From assembly GCA_000729835.1 (NCBI GenBank), contig JFHB01000221.1, positions 1-49,899 on the forward strand: a stretch of 49,899 bases of DNA, written 5' to 3'. Numbering within the stretch: the stretch's first letter is position 1; every line of letters begins with the position of its first letter. This DNA is from Atkinsonella hypoxylon. Lineage: Eukaryota; Ascomycota; Sordariomycetes; Hypocreales; Clavicipitaceae. Shown in pieces: positions 10,016 through 22,601 of the stretch. The notes below the pieces were generated by a model. That model did no database searches and had not been told where the DNA came from. It saw nothing but the letters and a program-made list of their open reading frames with translations. The position numbers were made by a program, and so were the translations under genes.

Positions 10016-10775
10016 GGTTTGGGGGGATGCTTGAGCATGTGTCTGTGTCTGTGTCTGTGTCTGTGTCTGTGCTGGGGGGGGAAATGAGAATGAGAAAAAA
10101 ACTTTTGGGCTGTCGGGGATCTTGTTTCGTGGTTTTTTTTTTTTTCTGGCTTAACTATTTATCGACGTAAGCTAAAATGGTGGAGGAATGCCGAGGGAGG
10201 AGGGGGGTTGCATCCCTGGGCCGTGGAGCCGAGGTCGATGCAGCGGGGTCGGGACGAGCGGGTGCGGGTCGGCATGTCGAAATTTCGATAACGGCCCGTT
10301 GAGGCCGACGGCCCTGCATTGCCGGTCCATGCCCTCGAACCTTTGTCGTGACTAGACTAGCTTTGCGCAACACGTCATCACCTATAATGCGTAACAGCAG
10401 TTCCAATACGGCCCAAAACGCACCACGTAAAACCAAATCTCTTCATATTCATTTCTCATCCTTCCGCCCACGCCAGTGTCCCTTTCAGCAAACGAAATGA
10501 AAAACACGCCGCCTATCCACAAGCCACCGTTTGCTGTCGGGGTATATGAAGAAAACGAGCAACATTGTTTGGGAAAACCGAAATCCACTTTGTCAGTGAT
10601 CGGACCCCAGGGCAAGATGGTACACTGATGTCGTTATAAAAAAGAAGACACATATCAACGCCGGCCAAGACAATTTTTTTAGGAAAAAAAAAAAAAAAAC
10701 CCTTTTGAATTCAGCAAAGTTCCCTCCATTTCCAATCATGCAGTCCCTGCGCCCGGCTCCTGGCCTATAACTACC
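10016..10775. other. Thiolase promoter and 3' region of the Zn2Cys6 factor
   Basis: No gene is supported. Next to the thiolase start lies a TCTGTG hexamer repeat (10039-10071), then G- and T-rich tracts at 10074-10081 and 10133-10145. An A-rich tract at 10684-10699 lies just past the 3' end of the transcription-factor gene. Confidence 0.5.
10039..10071. repeat. TCTGTG hexamer repeat in thiolase 5' leader
   Basis: About five tandem copies of GTGTCT lie 25-55 bp before the thiolase start codon. On the coding strand this reads as a CAGACA repeat in the likely 5' leader. Confidence 0.85.
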
Positions 10776-12543
10776 TCAATCCCATCCATCCCACAAGGTC
10801 CAACCTCCCAGATCCTTTCCGGGCCCGCCTGACACCATGCTGCTCGAGTAATTGTATGACGGTTGCCCGTGCATGAAGGCGTCCTGCGTATACTGATGGT
10901 CCATGGAAATGGACCGGAGCTTCTCCTTTGTCGTGCCCGACGACCGGAGGCACGCGTCAAACACGGCATAGAGATTCCGAATCATGTCTTGGATCTTGGG
11001 TTCCGGGCTTTTAACGCTCTCCAGCACTGCTGCAACGCATAATATGTCTTTGGTGTCGCTTCCACTCATGAACTTGATGAGCAAATCTAGACTTTCCTGC
11101 ACTGTAGAAATCAGTCGTAGTGCCGACCACGGTACCACGCTTTCGCCGGAATACAGCGACAGCTCCTCAGACATATCTGTCGTCACATGAGGTCCTGCTG
11201 TATGGTTAGACACCAGTGATTCCGAATTCTGTCGCACAGCAAGTTGAATATAGTAACAAATGCTTAGCGACGAGTAGATTATGTCTGGCTTCAAAATTTG
11301 ATGGTACATTTCGGCCACTTCATGAAACTGCGTCATTGACGGATCCAGTTCGTCCAGATACTTCAATATGACGATGGAAGATTTCAAGAATGTCCTCCCG
11401 ATTTCCGCAGGCACATCAGTAGCCCCCAGCGCCAGGGGTCGGTAAAGTGCCAACAGCGGCCGTCGTACATGCATATCCAGAATCACGCGACTTCGCCACT
11501 GCTTACTCTTCTGTGCTGCGCTGTAGGAGCCTTGGCGTGGATATATATAGTTGATGTCATCTAAAAACCGTTCCAGCTTCATACCGAGATCCAGGATCTC
11601 GGAATAATCGCGAAGAGAGTCAATTCGATTGACCAGCGGCGCTACGCGCATGCGAGCGGCGAGCGTGATGGCCGCGTATACCTGCATCTGGTTGTCCGTA
11701 ATCTGGTCAATCGGCCTTGTGGGAGGAAGTTCGTGCATGTTCTGGTAGATTTCCGAGTCATTAAGGTTTCGAGGTGGCTTGCATGTGAAGTCGCCATCTC
11801 GGAGCAGAGACGGCATGTTGCACGCTATCGACATGTGCAAGTCCATGTCAGCCATTGTGAACCATAATCTTCGGCGCATTTCGCCCCAAAAGACGGGAAT
11901 CCTGGGCTCGAATTCTGAAGGGTCTCGGTGCATGCCCATACTCATTGCCAGCCTGAGGACATAGCCCAGCTTGTTCCAAGAATCCTGTAGACGAGGGGTA
12001 ATCATTCTTGACGCATGTATCAGCAGGATCTGAACCTGCACCGTGCCAATGTCCACAAGCTGCTTCCCCTTGAGGCTGTCTAGCCAGCTCTGAATCAGAG
12101 CACAAGCCGTTGGGATATGGACGCCATCACTTCGCTCATGTCCCATTCCCCTCGACTTGGTCTCAAATCGAGAAGCCACGGAGAGGACGCATAGTAATTG
12201 GGGAAGAAATGATTCAGACTGTAGCTTCCCATCCCAGTACATATTGTATGTGTCATAGAATGTCCTGGTATGAAGGATCCTGTAAATCGATTCGGACGTA
12301 TCGAAATACATGGTGACAAGCCGATCACATATCTCCTTTTTAGGGAGGATATCCGTCATGCGCTTCTGCACTGGCATCATGGAATCAACAAACACCGTGA
12401 TTGGCTTCATCGCCATATGCAGCTCATCTTGGCGATGTTTATGCAGCAGCCCAAAATTGCGTAGCAATTCGTCGATAGCATTTCTCTGATGGTGTCCAGT
12501 GAGAAATGCTCGTGCTTCAGGGAACTAGAGGAACGGAGTCTGG

Positions 12544-12580
<37 letters not shown>

Positions 12581-13137
12581 TCGTCTGGCTCGAGCAAGAC
12601 AGAGTACATGGTAGGTCACATACCACATTCAGCATCACTCGAGGACTGTGCTGTCCAAAAAACCGTGTAACCATGCCGCCGCGCTTAACGGACAGCCCCC
12701 GTACGGTGTTGTCGGCTGCATATAATATCCTTCCTCCGCTCGCTTCTGTGGGGGCAGGGCTCCGGCCGTGCATGTGTCTCTCAAGCCGATCCATGCGCAA
12801 TGTCAGCTCCTCCAAGACAGGCAAGCCTGGCGATCCGCCATTCCTGGCTGGGATTGCGTTGGCATCGCTGTTCGGCACGGTATTGGACGTCCCTGGCGGA
12901 CAGCTACGTTTGATCGGTCTGTTTGCATCGACAGGTTCCGTGTCAGAGGCATCTGAAAGATTCGCGGGGTCGTGATCGGCAGCATATTTACAATTGCGAG
13001 TCGACTTTTGGCATTGTGAGCATGGCAAGAGACGGTCGCACTTTAATTTTCTTTTTCGGCACTCGGTGCAGGATTTCACCGGTCGTGGGCGCTTAACACT
13101 CCTTTGTTGAGCTTGCAATGTATGTTGATGGTGCTGA

Positions 13138-13176
<39 letters not shown>

Positions 13177-13445
13177 TGCTGTTGCTGTTGCTGTTGCTGG
13201 TGATGTTGTTGTTGTTGTTGAGTCAAGCCTGGCGGCTGGCAAGAGATTCCATGAGGAGAAGTATGAACGACATGCTGCTGAGGCGGCGTTCGCACATGCG
13301 AATGATTATTCTCAAACGTGCTGGTGGCCGATCCCGTCGAGGAAGGTTTGTGGACAGTGGAGGTGGTGGTGGTGGTGGCGGCGGCCGCTGCTGTTGATGT
13401 TGTTGCGTCCGCTGGCAATGGAAATCCATGCATGGCGGTTGACAT
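10776..13445 (-). CDS. Zn(II)2Cys6 transcription factor with polyQ tract
   Basis: A fungal nuclear regulator of 856 residues. Exon 1 is 13445-12624 and exon 2 is 12524-10776; the intron begins GTATGT, ends CTAG and holds the (GT)n microsatellite. The N-terminus is Ala/Thr-rich, then Gln/His-rich at about residues 75-113. The zinc cluster is C126-x2-C129-x6-C136-x5-C142-x2-C145-x6-C152, preceded by basic KRPRPVK. A coiled-coil-like segment follows (LEELTLRMDRLERHMHG), then the Fungal_trans-type middle region at about 330-570 (YFDTSESIYRILHTRTFY, RRRLWFTMADMDLHMSIACNMPSLL). The intact cluster and long open frame indicate a working gene. I do not recognise its targets, and no adjacent pathway genes suggest them. 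Confidence 0.92.
12547..12578. repeat. (GT)16 microsatellite inside an intron
   Basis: An uninterrupted run of 16 GT units lies in the single intron of the zinc-cluster factor; on the coding strand it reads (AC)16, between the donor and the acceptor about 20 bp downstream. It makes up about a third of the intron, so length changes would change intron size directly. Confidence 0.95.
13104..13224. repeat. CAG/CAA codon repeat (polyQ) in coding exon
   Basis: Runs of CAG and CAA codons (seen here as CTG/TTG on the plus strand) encode several short glutamine blocks split by histidines, just before the zinc cluster. Mixed CAG/CAA codons suggest the tract is old and partly stabilised. Confidence 0.85.
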
Positions 13446-16400
13446 GTTTTCCCGATTCCCACAAGAGAAAACACGACTCGCATAGGATGAAGCGACTGAT
13501 AATCTGAGGATTGAGCACTAAGACAGCTGGCCGTCAATTGGAGAATAAACGATCTGTAGTCTGTGATCGGGGACAGGTTCGCAAGCCATAGGTCATCGTC
13601 TCCCCGGCGGGCACTACGAGCGACGAAGGCGCACGAAATGCGATTCGTCGATGGGTGACTATGACAGTCGACGTCAGAATTGAATATGAGCCTTGTGAAG
13701 CTGTTGGGCAGAGCCCAGCGCTTGGGTGGTGACGTCGGACGGGCTGCAGTGCCGTCGCAGTCGCAGTCCTAGCCACTTGGTTTGTTGTGTCTGTCGCTAA
13801 ATATGCTTTGTTACAGTCGACAATGGCCGGCGCGCCGTCGAGTTGCTCTTTGCTGGGTTGGCTATGGCAGATCGATGCTATGGTTTGATGCGAAATTGAC
13901 CAAAACGACCTGCCATGCCGCGAGCCAATGCTGCCGCGAGCGCGATGGTTCGTGTAAATGACCAATGACACCAAGAGGACGGCTGAGGCGAGGGGAAAGA
14001 CGAAGTTGAGGTCTACAATTTCGTGAGGCACCAGCCAGACAGAATGGGGCGCCGGATGCCTGCGTAGGTAGGTACTTCGGTAGTTACTGTACTGTACTGT
14101 ACGTGCTGTAGCAGCAGCAATAATTAGCAGTAGCAGTAATTAGCTAGCCGCAGATGGGGAATCCAAGTCGGGCAAATACAAAGGCGTGGGTGGGTCGGGC
14201 TAACGTAGTCGTATTAAGTTTCTGAGATGACGAGGGCGAGGCGCGAGGCGCGAGGCACGAGCGAGAGAGCTGGAAGAGGGGGGGGGGGTTTGGCGGCTTG
14301 AGGAGTGTGGGAGTTGGGGGAGTTGTCGGGCCTCGCCCGTCGGCCGAGACATTGGTGAGGATCCAGATTCGTGGCCCCCACGCAACCAACATGCGATGAT
14401 GACAGAAACAGAAAATGTTGTTGACACCGACGCCTAGAAACGCCTAGAGAGGGAGATGGAGAGATGAACCAAGGAAAAAAAAGGCGCCAGAGGTGCTTGG
14501 GAATTTCCAGCAATCATCCGCGGTGCAGCAGCGACGACGTTGAGACGAGATTGGGTCTTTGCCTTTTCGCTGCAGTGCAAGCCCTCGACGAGCGTTTATG
14601 TTCCTTTGTCAGTAGTCAGGCTACTTACTCTGCGGACCCAGGCTAAGCTTCTTTCTGGCGGCTGCGGCTGGGCGAGAAGGTTAGTGTCTCCGTTTTGCAG
14701 CCACTCTCTTCCTCAAGAAGCCTGCTCACCAGGGAGGTACCTACGTCTGGATGGTCCTTGTGGTAGGTATGTGTCTGGAGAGGTCCCCAGGTAGCAAGTT
14801 TCATCACTTTATCACTTCATCACCAGTCCAGCCTCTCTGCGTCGGCCCTAACCCACAACGATCGAATTTCCTGGCACACCCGTGCACGGCGGTGCTGCCT
14901 GTGAATGCAGCTTGGTGACGATGCTGTCCACGATGCTTTGTGGTGAGGGGCCGATGGCATGGAAAAGCGGGGAAACCACAGAACCATCTTGGATGTGTGA
15001 TGTGTACACCTATCTCGCCCCGACTGATCGGACAAAGAAGGCATCTATCTCGGGTGTAGTTTTCCTTCCCATGTCGTTTTCCTGTTACCCTTTGTTCTTA
15101 GGGTGACGAACCACGATGAACAACGCTAAAGACACATCACACCGCCAGGATCGCAGCATGGATGCCTTCCTTACTTTGTCCAGGTGGACTAACAGGCAGA
15201 CGAGGGCTCACAGGACAACGAGAGACAAGTCTAAGCGTGCGAGGACCCAATGTAAGTAAAACTCACTGCTGCAATGCATCTTCCACGAGCTATTTTGCCC
15301 GCGCCCGTCACGGACAATTGCACAGACTGGCAGTTAGCGGCCGATTCTTTCCCAACCAGAAAGAAACTATTTTTTTTCCAATCATCGTTTGATACGGCGC
15401 AGATATTGAGCCACATTCGTGTACGACAGACAGCACATAGTTATTGTGCTTCAGGCGCGCAGAACCACGCCGACGGGCAGCAAGTTCCTTTATACAAAGA
15501 AGCACCCCGACTTTGTTTGGTCCCGGCACTACGGTGTATTTATGGAGTAGACTGCATCGTTATTACGGGGAGCTTCGCTCAAAGCAGGTTTTGGTCATAT
15601 TGCCTCGTGCTGTGAGTCTCCTCGGTGCCGCTGCAGCTGCTGGAACAAGTCGTCTCGATCTGCTTTGAGGCCAAGCTAGACTTGGACCTAATGGACGAGA
15701 CGCTTTCACAGGCTTCAATGTTTCCTTTAAATGCACAAGCTTGCAAGCTTGGGGGGATGCTGGCCACTCACTCCAAGGGTTCGCGCATGGTTCGAGGAGT
15801 CGCTGGGAGTGTCCTTGGTCAATGGGCCCATGCTGCGTCTATGGGATCGTCAGCATCAGCATGGAGTACGGAGTACAGCATCTGGATGACAGAGCAGCCT
15901 GTTTGGTAGGTTGTTGATTGCAATTTGTGCCAGACTGATTGCCTCCCAGCTCCCAGAGCCACGGACAGGCAGCGAGAAACAATTCGTCGGCGACGCCGCT
16001 GCCTCCTCGGCCGAATCGGTCTGGGGTCATCCCTGCTTCGAGCATGCAGAAAGCCCCACTGACTAGGAGGGAGTCAATTTAATCCGACCCTTCACACTAT
16101 CATCGCAAAGGGCCGCCAGGGTCGAATTAATTTGACCACCTCTAGGCAAGCTCGCAGGTGCGCGCAGCTCCGTCGGACCAAGGGAGTAGAATACTGGAAT
16201 ACTCCGCCGCTAGGGTAGTAGTTGGTGGAACCGGCGCCATGCCGAGCGCTTCTTAGGAAGTCTTTGATGGAGCAGGCGATGGAGCACCACGTTGTTCTCG
16301 CTGCAAAGGAAATCGTCTTAAGCGGAGCTTGCCAGGGCCGTGTGGACCGGCGTGGTGGGGCTCTTGGCATTAACTAACTGGGCACACGAAATTCACAAAG

Positions 16401-19207
16401 GTGCCACGAGTTGAGCTGGCAAGGCCTTGGGTGAAAAATTAACCGCGTTGTCGATGCTGTCCGCTCGTCAGATTGAATCAGAGTCCTTGAGGCTGCAAAA
16501 CGTGTTGTATTCTAGTCAGGGCGTACAGAATCGTAGGGTCTTAGAGTCCCTATCTTGCAGGATAATCCTCCTCAAAATCGGGCTTTGATTGCGTGCGCTA
16601 TGGCCGTTGGCAGCCGAAAGGGTCAAGCGGTCGGATTCGAAGGTTGCGGGTCTCAACCCGACTGTACAAGGTGTGGTGTCTCGGTTCGCCAGCTAGCAAA
16701 CGAGCAGGCAGGGAAAGAGGCTCTGATGTCGATTAAGGAAGGAAACGCCACCTGCCAAGGTGAGTCCGGGAGCACTCAATCCTACGTTCTCTACCGGTAC
16801 CGTATGCACACGCAGCCATGGCCATTCTTATATCGTGCACTCACCTGCTTCCTTACTACAAGGCACATAGTACGTGCCAGGTACCTGGGTGGTCTTGCGT
16901 AAAGTCTGCGTAGCCCTCAGTCTCGGTTTCCTTCTAAGCATCAATGACGAGCAGAACCTGTCATCGTCATCGTCATCAATGCTGGCGCCGCCAATAACAA
17001 AGGAAGGAGCGCGACGCTTGAAGATCCTGCGGCTCGGAAGCGCTGGCCCCCATCCATTGGGGTCTTGGACGATGTCTTCCAGGTCGCACAGCAGAGTCTT
17101 GGGATGGGCAATTTTTTGTATGCCAGTCACAATGCCCTCTGGACATGTACAGCCATTTGTTGAGGTTCAGACAACAGTTGTCGAATAACATGCTGTTTAT
17201 TATTGCTCCGATTTCTTTCATTTCTTTCATTTCTCTTCTTTTTTAGGCCTTGTGTTTCACCCAACCCGACCCCAGCATTCGGGAAATGACAGATCAGGAC
17301 AGCGGAGGAACGCCTGACTCGCCGCCAGGTGGAGCAGGGACTATCCCGTGAGCATCTCGGTCACAATCATGGCATGTCTTGGAGGTTGGAATGTTCCAGA
17401 ACGATTTTCTTGCCGCTCCAAAGGGAAATCCCGCCGATCTGCGCACAGAAGCCAAGATCTTTCTTGGCGCGGAAGTTCAAGAGTTGGGATCAATAAGGGC
17501 TTACAGATCACTCCATGTGGTTATTGATAACGGCCGTTGAATATGGCAACTCTGTTTGACATGTGTAACGCACACGGCACGACCACGGTATGGTTCGATA
17601 GTGCCAAGACAACTGGCTAACTATTGGTGTGTCGTGGTTCTCGCTTGCACTATCACTTGTGCCAAACGCTCGCATTCCGTCAACGCATGCATCGCATGCA
17701 GACAAGTTGCCAGCCAGTATATAGTGCACTATGTTACACAGTACAGCATGCTCCGCCAGAATGCACTTGAAAAATCCGACTCGGCCGTTAATTGGCGTTG
17801 AAGACAGATGTCGATATGCAGGCTTATTCGAGCAAAAAACATGCATAAAGCGCATGGTAATCAAAGCATATGTACTGTAGACTTCTAGACTGCATATAGC
17901 CAACCTGCATCCATCACGAAACGTCATCTGTGTAGAAGCGTGAGTTACCCCCAACCATCCGTCCTTGTGAGTTGGACTTGTCCTTTGGTGTCGATCCTGC
18001 CACCGAACCCATTACTACAGAGATCAGCCTGGCAACTAACGTTAGGTCAAAGACCAATCAAGGCTGGTAAGCCCCGTCCAACCACGTGCCCACCTCACTA
18101 TTAATGAGGCAGCAAGGTCGCGGGACCCACCTACCGTGTACGGAGTAAGAAGACCTCAATCGATAACCTGCCGAGACCAGAACGGCTGTGACATCTACCA
18201 CGTATCTCTTTGTAGATCTTGACATCGTGGAACTCATATTCCAGTGAGAGTCGCACGTCGATTAGAGCACCTCTTAGCTCCGCCCGTCTTGATTAGCTAA
18301 TTCGTGTCCTAGCTGATGCCTTGTCGCAGGAGGCGTTTGTGGACAGAACTGTTGTCATTGCCAATTAGAGAACTCTACATGAAGACCTGACAGGGAAATT
18401 TTTTTTTTATTTTTTCCTTTTTTTCCACGTGTGAGCATCCCCCTCTGGTAGTGCTCAGTAACTAACTAGTTAGCATATTCAGCTTCATGTTTCTTTCCAC
18501 CCCGCATTCGGCACTTCCTTCAAAACCCAGCCCCGCCATGCACGCAGAGCGGGGCGAAGTCCACTTCCTCGTGGCCCATTTGTTTTGTTTCAAAGGGAGA
18601 AAAAATGTCTCGGAGCAGACGAGAATTCAGTCAGGTTGGGCGTGCGAACAGAAAAAAGTCACAAGGCATCGGGGCTTTATCTAATCTGGTAGTCCGTCGG
18701 AAAATCGCAAAGGCATTCTGATCTGGCAGCTTACGGATACCCCGATGGATGGTCAACTGCGAGCCGCATCCCCGGGCGATCCCAAGCCTGACATGACCTT
18801 TTTTTTTTTTTTTCCCAGAATAGTTCCCAGCAGGAGGAAGGTCCAATCCAAATTCGTCCTGCGGGTCATAAGGGCCAAAGGGGAAGCGCGAGACCCTGCG
18901 CCAAGAGCAAAAGTTCTATTTCTCACGTCTGGTCGGATCTTGCCTGCACTGGCGCGCTGTAACGCTTTCGATGTGCACTGCATGACTAGTGCAAGTAACG
19001 CCTGCCCTATTGCTCCCCCCCCCCCCCCGCAATCGGTGTCAAACTTTGACGACGTGATAATTACGGGACGGATCTTTGCATCCCGTGTAGGCTGCGAGAT
19101 TGTAGCTGGGTTTGGTACTCCTTTTACGGGGTATATTCGCGGGTGAAGAATGATGGCACGCGATTCTAGCATGTGATTCTCCTAATCTGCTTCACATGCG
19201 CTCCCGT
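13446..19207. other. 5.8-kb gene-poor stretch
   Basis: I found no frame here with family resemblance or a plausible exon chain. It holds the upstream region of the zinc-cluster factor, TACGGAGTA words at 15867 and 18139, an inverted repeat at 16073-16136, G- or C-rich runs (14278-14289, 19016-19028) and T-rich tracts (18400-18420, 18798-18814). Short frames such as 13534-14031, 16555-16902 and 17508-17954 look random. A non-coding transcript or a very decayed element cannot be excluded from the bare sequence. Confidence 0.55.
16073..16136. repeat. Imperfect inverted repeat (hairpin)
   Basis: GTCAATTTAATCCGACCCT at 16073-16091 is nearly the reverse complement of AGGGTCGAATTAATTTGAC at 16118-16136, with three mismatches over 19 bp and a 26-base loop. 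No gene flanks it closely. It could be the core of a small mobile-element remnant or a chance hairpin. Confidence 0.7.
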
Positions 19208-21568
19208 CTAGCTTTGTTCATCCTCCGGCCATGCACCAGGCGGCGCTGCATCATCTTGTTCCTCCTCTCCATCATCATCATCACCATCATCACCATCAGT
19301 CCTCCCACCCACACGAAGCATCTGCATCAACGTCCTCAGGAGACCAGGCTCGCTGCCCCAATTCATATGAGCCTCGATATCTCGCTGCAGTTCCTCATCA
19401 TCATCATCCGCTCTCAATGCCCTGATTTCCTCCTCATCATCGTCATCGCCATCGTCGTCTCCCCAACCGAGATTGTTCATCATTCCAATTCCAGCACCTT
19501 CTGCTCCTGCGCCTACGCCGACCCCTGCTGCCGCAGCACGTGCGTGCCGTCTGGCCAGGAGATTCTGCATCCTGGCCAGCATTTCGTCCGTCTGCCCTCT
19601 GGACTGCTGTATCCTCGCCCTCCACGGCAACTGTGTGGCTTCTCCCGTGAAGATGTTGTCCTCCTCGGGCGGCGGCAACGGGTCGAACTCGTAATTCGGT
19701 TGGCTGTCAAGGAGATGGCGCGGTGCAACGGCAAGCAGGGATGTTTGGCCCTCGAGATAAGCCAATCGAGCGGAGCCCAGATCAACGGCGGCATCCTCTG
19801 CTGGGAGGGACGACACGTCGACCTTGGCTACGCTCCGCGCCACCTCTTGCAGAAGGCTCGTGGCTTGTGTGTTGTTCCACAGGTCCCTGGCCTGGTGTAT
19901 GTACAGCTTTACCCAGAACGATCGCGCATCTGTCGTGGCGCTGATGCCCCAGACGGAAGGCGGAGCGTCGAGGTTCAGCTCTTGGAACAGGGCGCAGTAC
20001 AGCCAGGGCACCGCCCGCAGACCCGTCTCCAGGAGCTCTCGGGCACCGGCTGCGTCGCTGGCCTGCAGCTTGGCCAGGACCAAGCTCTGTCTCAGGTAGA
20101 CATCGCCTGGGTGGTGGCCTCCGCCGTCGCCACCGCCGTCGCCACCGAGCTCGTCCATCTGAGCCATGAACTCCATGAACCACGTGGCTTCGTATGCTCG
20201 CAGAGCCAAAACGTGAATGTAATGTCTCATTGCAAACGGATCGCTGGGGTCAAGCGCGTACAAGAGCTTGGCCCATTCGAGTGCCGTTCGGTACGTCCCC
20301 TTGCGGATCAAGCTTCGCAGGTAGTGATAGCCCGCGAGCCAAAATTGGCGATTCTCCGGTCTGCGAAAGTCGAGCCGGGCCCTGCCCTGCTCCATGTCCT
20401 GTCTAAACGCCGATGTCGTCACTCTTCCAAACGTGAAGAGCGCTCGCTCGCACAGCTCTGCCGCAAGAGCCATGTTCTGATCCTGCTTTGCAACACTGCT
20501 CACTTGCAGCAACGTCGAAACGTGATATGCTATTCCCGTACAATATTAGCCAAACATGAGTTTCTTTCCCTTTCCCCCACGCCCATCATCAAAAGTCCCC
20601 TGCATAGAAGAACAGGGCATAGAAAGAATATTAGACATGGGAGAAAACAAAAGAAGAGAAAACGTACGGACTTCCTTCAGCAAATGCACCATCCCCATTG
20701 CATCCCCAATCTGCACAAAGGCGAAGAAAACCGACTGCACAGCATCATACTCCTTGTCATGCACATACACATATTCCGTCGACAGCCCATCCGGCGCCTG
20801 GCCAATCCTCACCATGGTCAGCCCACCTGTTGATTGGCGCGGCCAGTGCTCTCTCCCCTGAACGAAAACGTTGCGTCGTAGCGACACCTCCGGCAGCCTC
20901 TTCGCACCCGGTGGTTCTCGTAAGAAGGTCTCCAGATCGACCTGCTGTGGCATTCGCTGGCGGCGCCGGTTGCCCTGCTCGTGCTGCTCCTCTGCATTGG
21001 CAGACTCTATGACTTCTCGGCCGAACAGGATTCGCATCTCGTTGATGGCCCGAAGGTGGTACGTGCTGATCGAGAGAAGCTCGTCCATCCGCTTCCGAGG
21101 ACCGAGAAAATCCCTGTCTTGGCCTTGCTGTCCTGACCATCGGCCGTCCTGGTTGGGGCTGGCACCCAGCTGGAGCTGTCTGATGGCTCGCTCGATCTCG
21201 TCCTCGTCTCCGGACTCGGCGTTCGGCCCGGATCCCGCGTTGGTGGCAGCATCCGGCCTTTTGTTCTTCTTGTTCTTCTTGTTCTTCTTCTTCTTCCGCC
21301 TGCCCTTGTTCGTACTGGGCATCGGGTCGGTGGCCGCCGGCCCTGCCGGGTCAGCTAGGGATACACCAGCATCGTCGTCATCCTCCTCCTGCTCGACCTC
21401 TGCTTCTGCGTCGCCGCCGAGAGCCGCAAATAAGTTTGCTCGAGGCTCGACGGCCGGACCGGCGGGTTCGTCCGCGTCGTCGCTCTCTTCTGATCCATGT
21501 TGGTCGGCTTGTCGAGCTCTTTCTAGCTCCCTTTGCTGCTGGAGTTTGCGCAGCTGTCGGCTGGACAT
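19208..21568 (-). CDS. TCF25/Rqc1 family, ribosome quality control
   Basis: The TCF25/Rqc1 family is part of the ribosome quality-control complex that helps Ltn1 ubiquitinate nascent chains on stalled 60S subunits. Exon 1 is 21568-20668 and exon 2 is 20529-19208, giving 740 residues. The intron has a GTACGT donor and a GGGAATAG acceptor, and the junction restores LLKEVPYHVSTLLQVS. The N-terminus is MSSRQLRKLQQQRELE, then acidic stretches and the basic tract KGRRKKKKNKKNKKNK typical of the family. The helical Tcf25 domain covers about 240-640 (VDLETFLREPPGAKRLP, WLAGYHYLRSLIRKGTYRTALEWAKLLYALDP). The C-terminus is very acidic. I chose the ATG at 21568 because the family start motif begins there, although the frame extends 45 codons upstream. 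The symbol is left empty because naming differs between fungi. Confidence 0.95.
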
Positions 21569-22601
21569 GGCTGCGTCGTGTGGGAGGGCGCCCAACAATG
21601 TTCTAGCAATTAAAGATTCAGTCGCGAGCTCTTCTATGGCCCATAGAGCATAGGTTAATTTTCCTCTGCCCGATCTGGGCGGCTTTTGGTTTATTGAGAA
21701 CAAGACATGAATGACGTGCCCAGGAGCTTTTGTGTAGTCAAAGGATCAGTGCGTGGCGTCGCGGAGCAGGATTTTTGTGTCACACTGGCCAGCATGACGT
21801 CTCAGACGGTGGGGTTGAGGAAAGCTGGCCACTGCACACGTCGTGTCACCATCACTTGAGCATATTGCTTCCGGCGTTGCAAGGAACATTCCATGCCAGA
21901 TTGAGATCCAAACAGCCAGATCGCGAAATATTCCGCTTGCCTTCACAATTCAGTCACACAATTAATTTTACATGTGTGCCCAACGTGGCTTGACGGGTAT
22001 ATTTTCTATGCTGCAGAACAAGCCTCCATCAAGGCACTGAGCCCTCGGACAGATCCATGCATGCAATGGAGATCTCGCCCATGGACCAGTTTCTGACACC
22101 TCGCGCCTCAGCATGTGCAAGCATCACGCAGTCAAGGCGCTTCTGCGGTGGCCATTCAAACCAAAGCCCCATCCATTCCACCGTGCCAACGTCTCATAAT
22201 TCACGTAAACCTGCCTTAAGTTCTGCATAAATCCAAACTCCTGTCCCTTTTTTCCTTGAGGTCAATAATCAATAAAAAAACCCTGGCGTCCTAAGTCCCC
22301 TTCAACCGTATTTGAATACGGTGATACCAACCTGCAACTAGTCGCTTGAACCACAAAGCGCCAAGATCCCATATATGTTGTTACATAATCAAAGGCCAAA
22401 CAGAATGAGGTAGCAAGGAGAACAGAATGAGGATATAGAACTGAAGATGCCATCTTCAGATCTGGGATGATGCGTTTCAGCCATGGTACTTCGTCTTCCG
22501 GTTGGAGTCCATAATTCTGTCGCTGATTAGACGACAGCCTATGATAGACCGAGAAATGCCAATTCTTCATGAACATACGGCCGCCTGTCTTTTCCTCGAA
22601 A
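21569..22601. other. Intergenic between TCF25/Rqc1 and Scd6 genes
   Basis: About 1.0 kb with no gene support. Both flanking genes run on the minus strand, so this holds the promoter of the TCF25/Rqc1 gene and the 3' region of the Scd6 gene. I see no repeat or RNA gene. Confidence 0.55.

Noticed and set aside
13534..14031. 165-codon minus-strand frame upstream of the zinc-cluster factor
   Set aside because: No family resemblance; its single hydrophobic stretch and biased composition fit a random frame in the promoter or leader.
16605..16680. tRNA-like A and B box words with a CGGGT/ACCCG hairpin
   Set aside because: The T-arm has a 4-base loop and the acceptor stem does not pair, so no tRNA cloverleaf can be drawn.
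17508..17954. 148-codon minus-strand frame in the gene-poor block
   Set aside because: No recognisable domain, no neighbouring exon and no conserved motif.
19196..20833. 545-codon plus-strand frame across the TCF25/Rqc1 gene
   Set aside because: It is antisense to well-supported exons and spans the real intron; composition is low-complexity.
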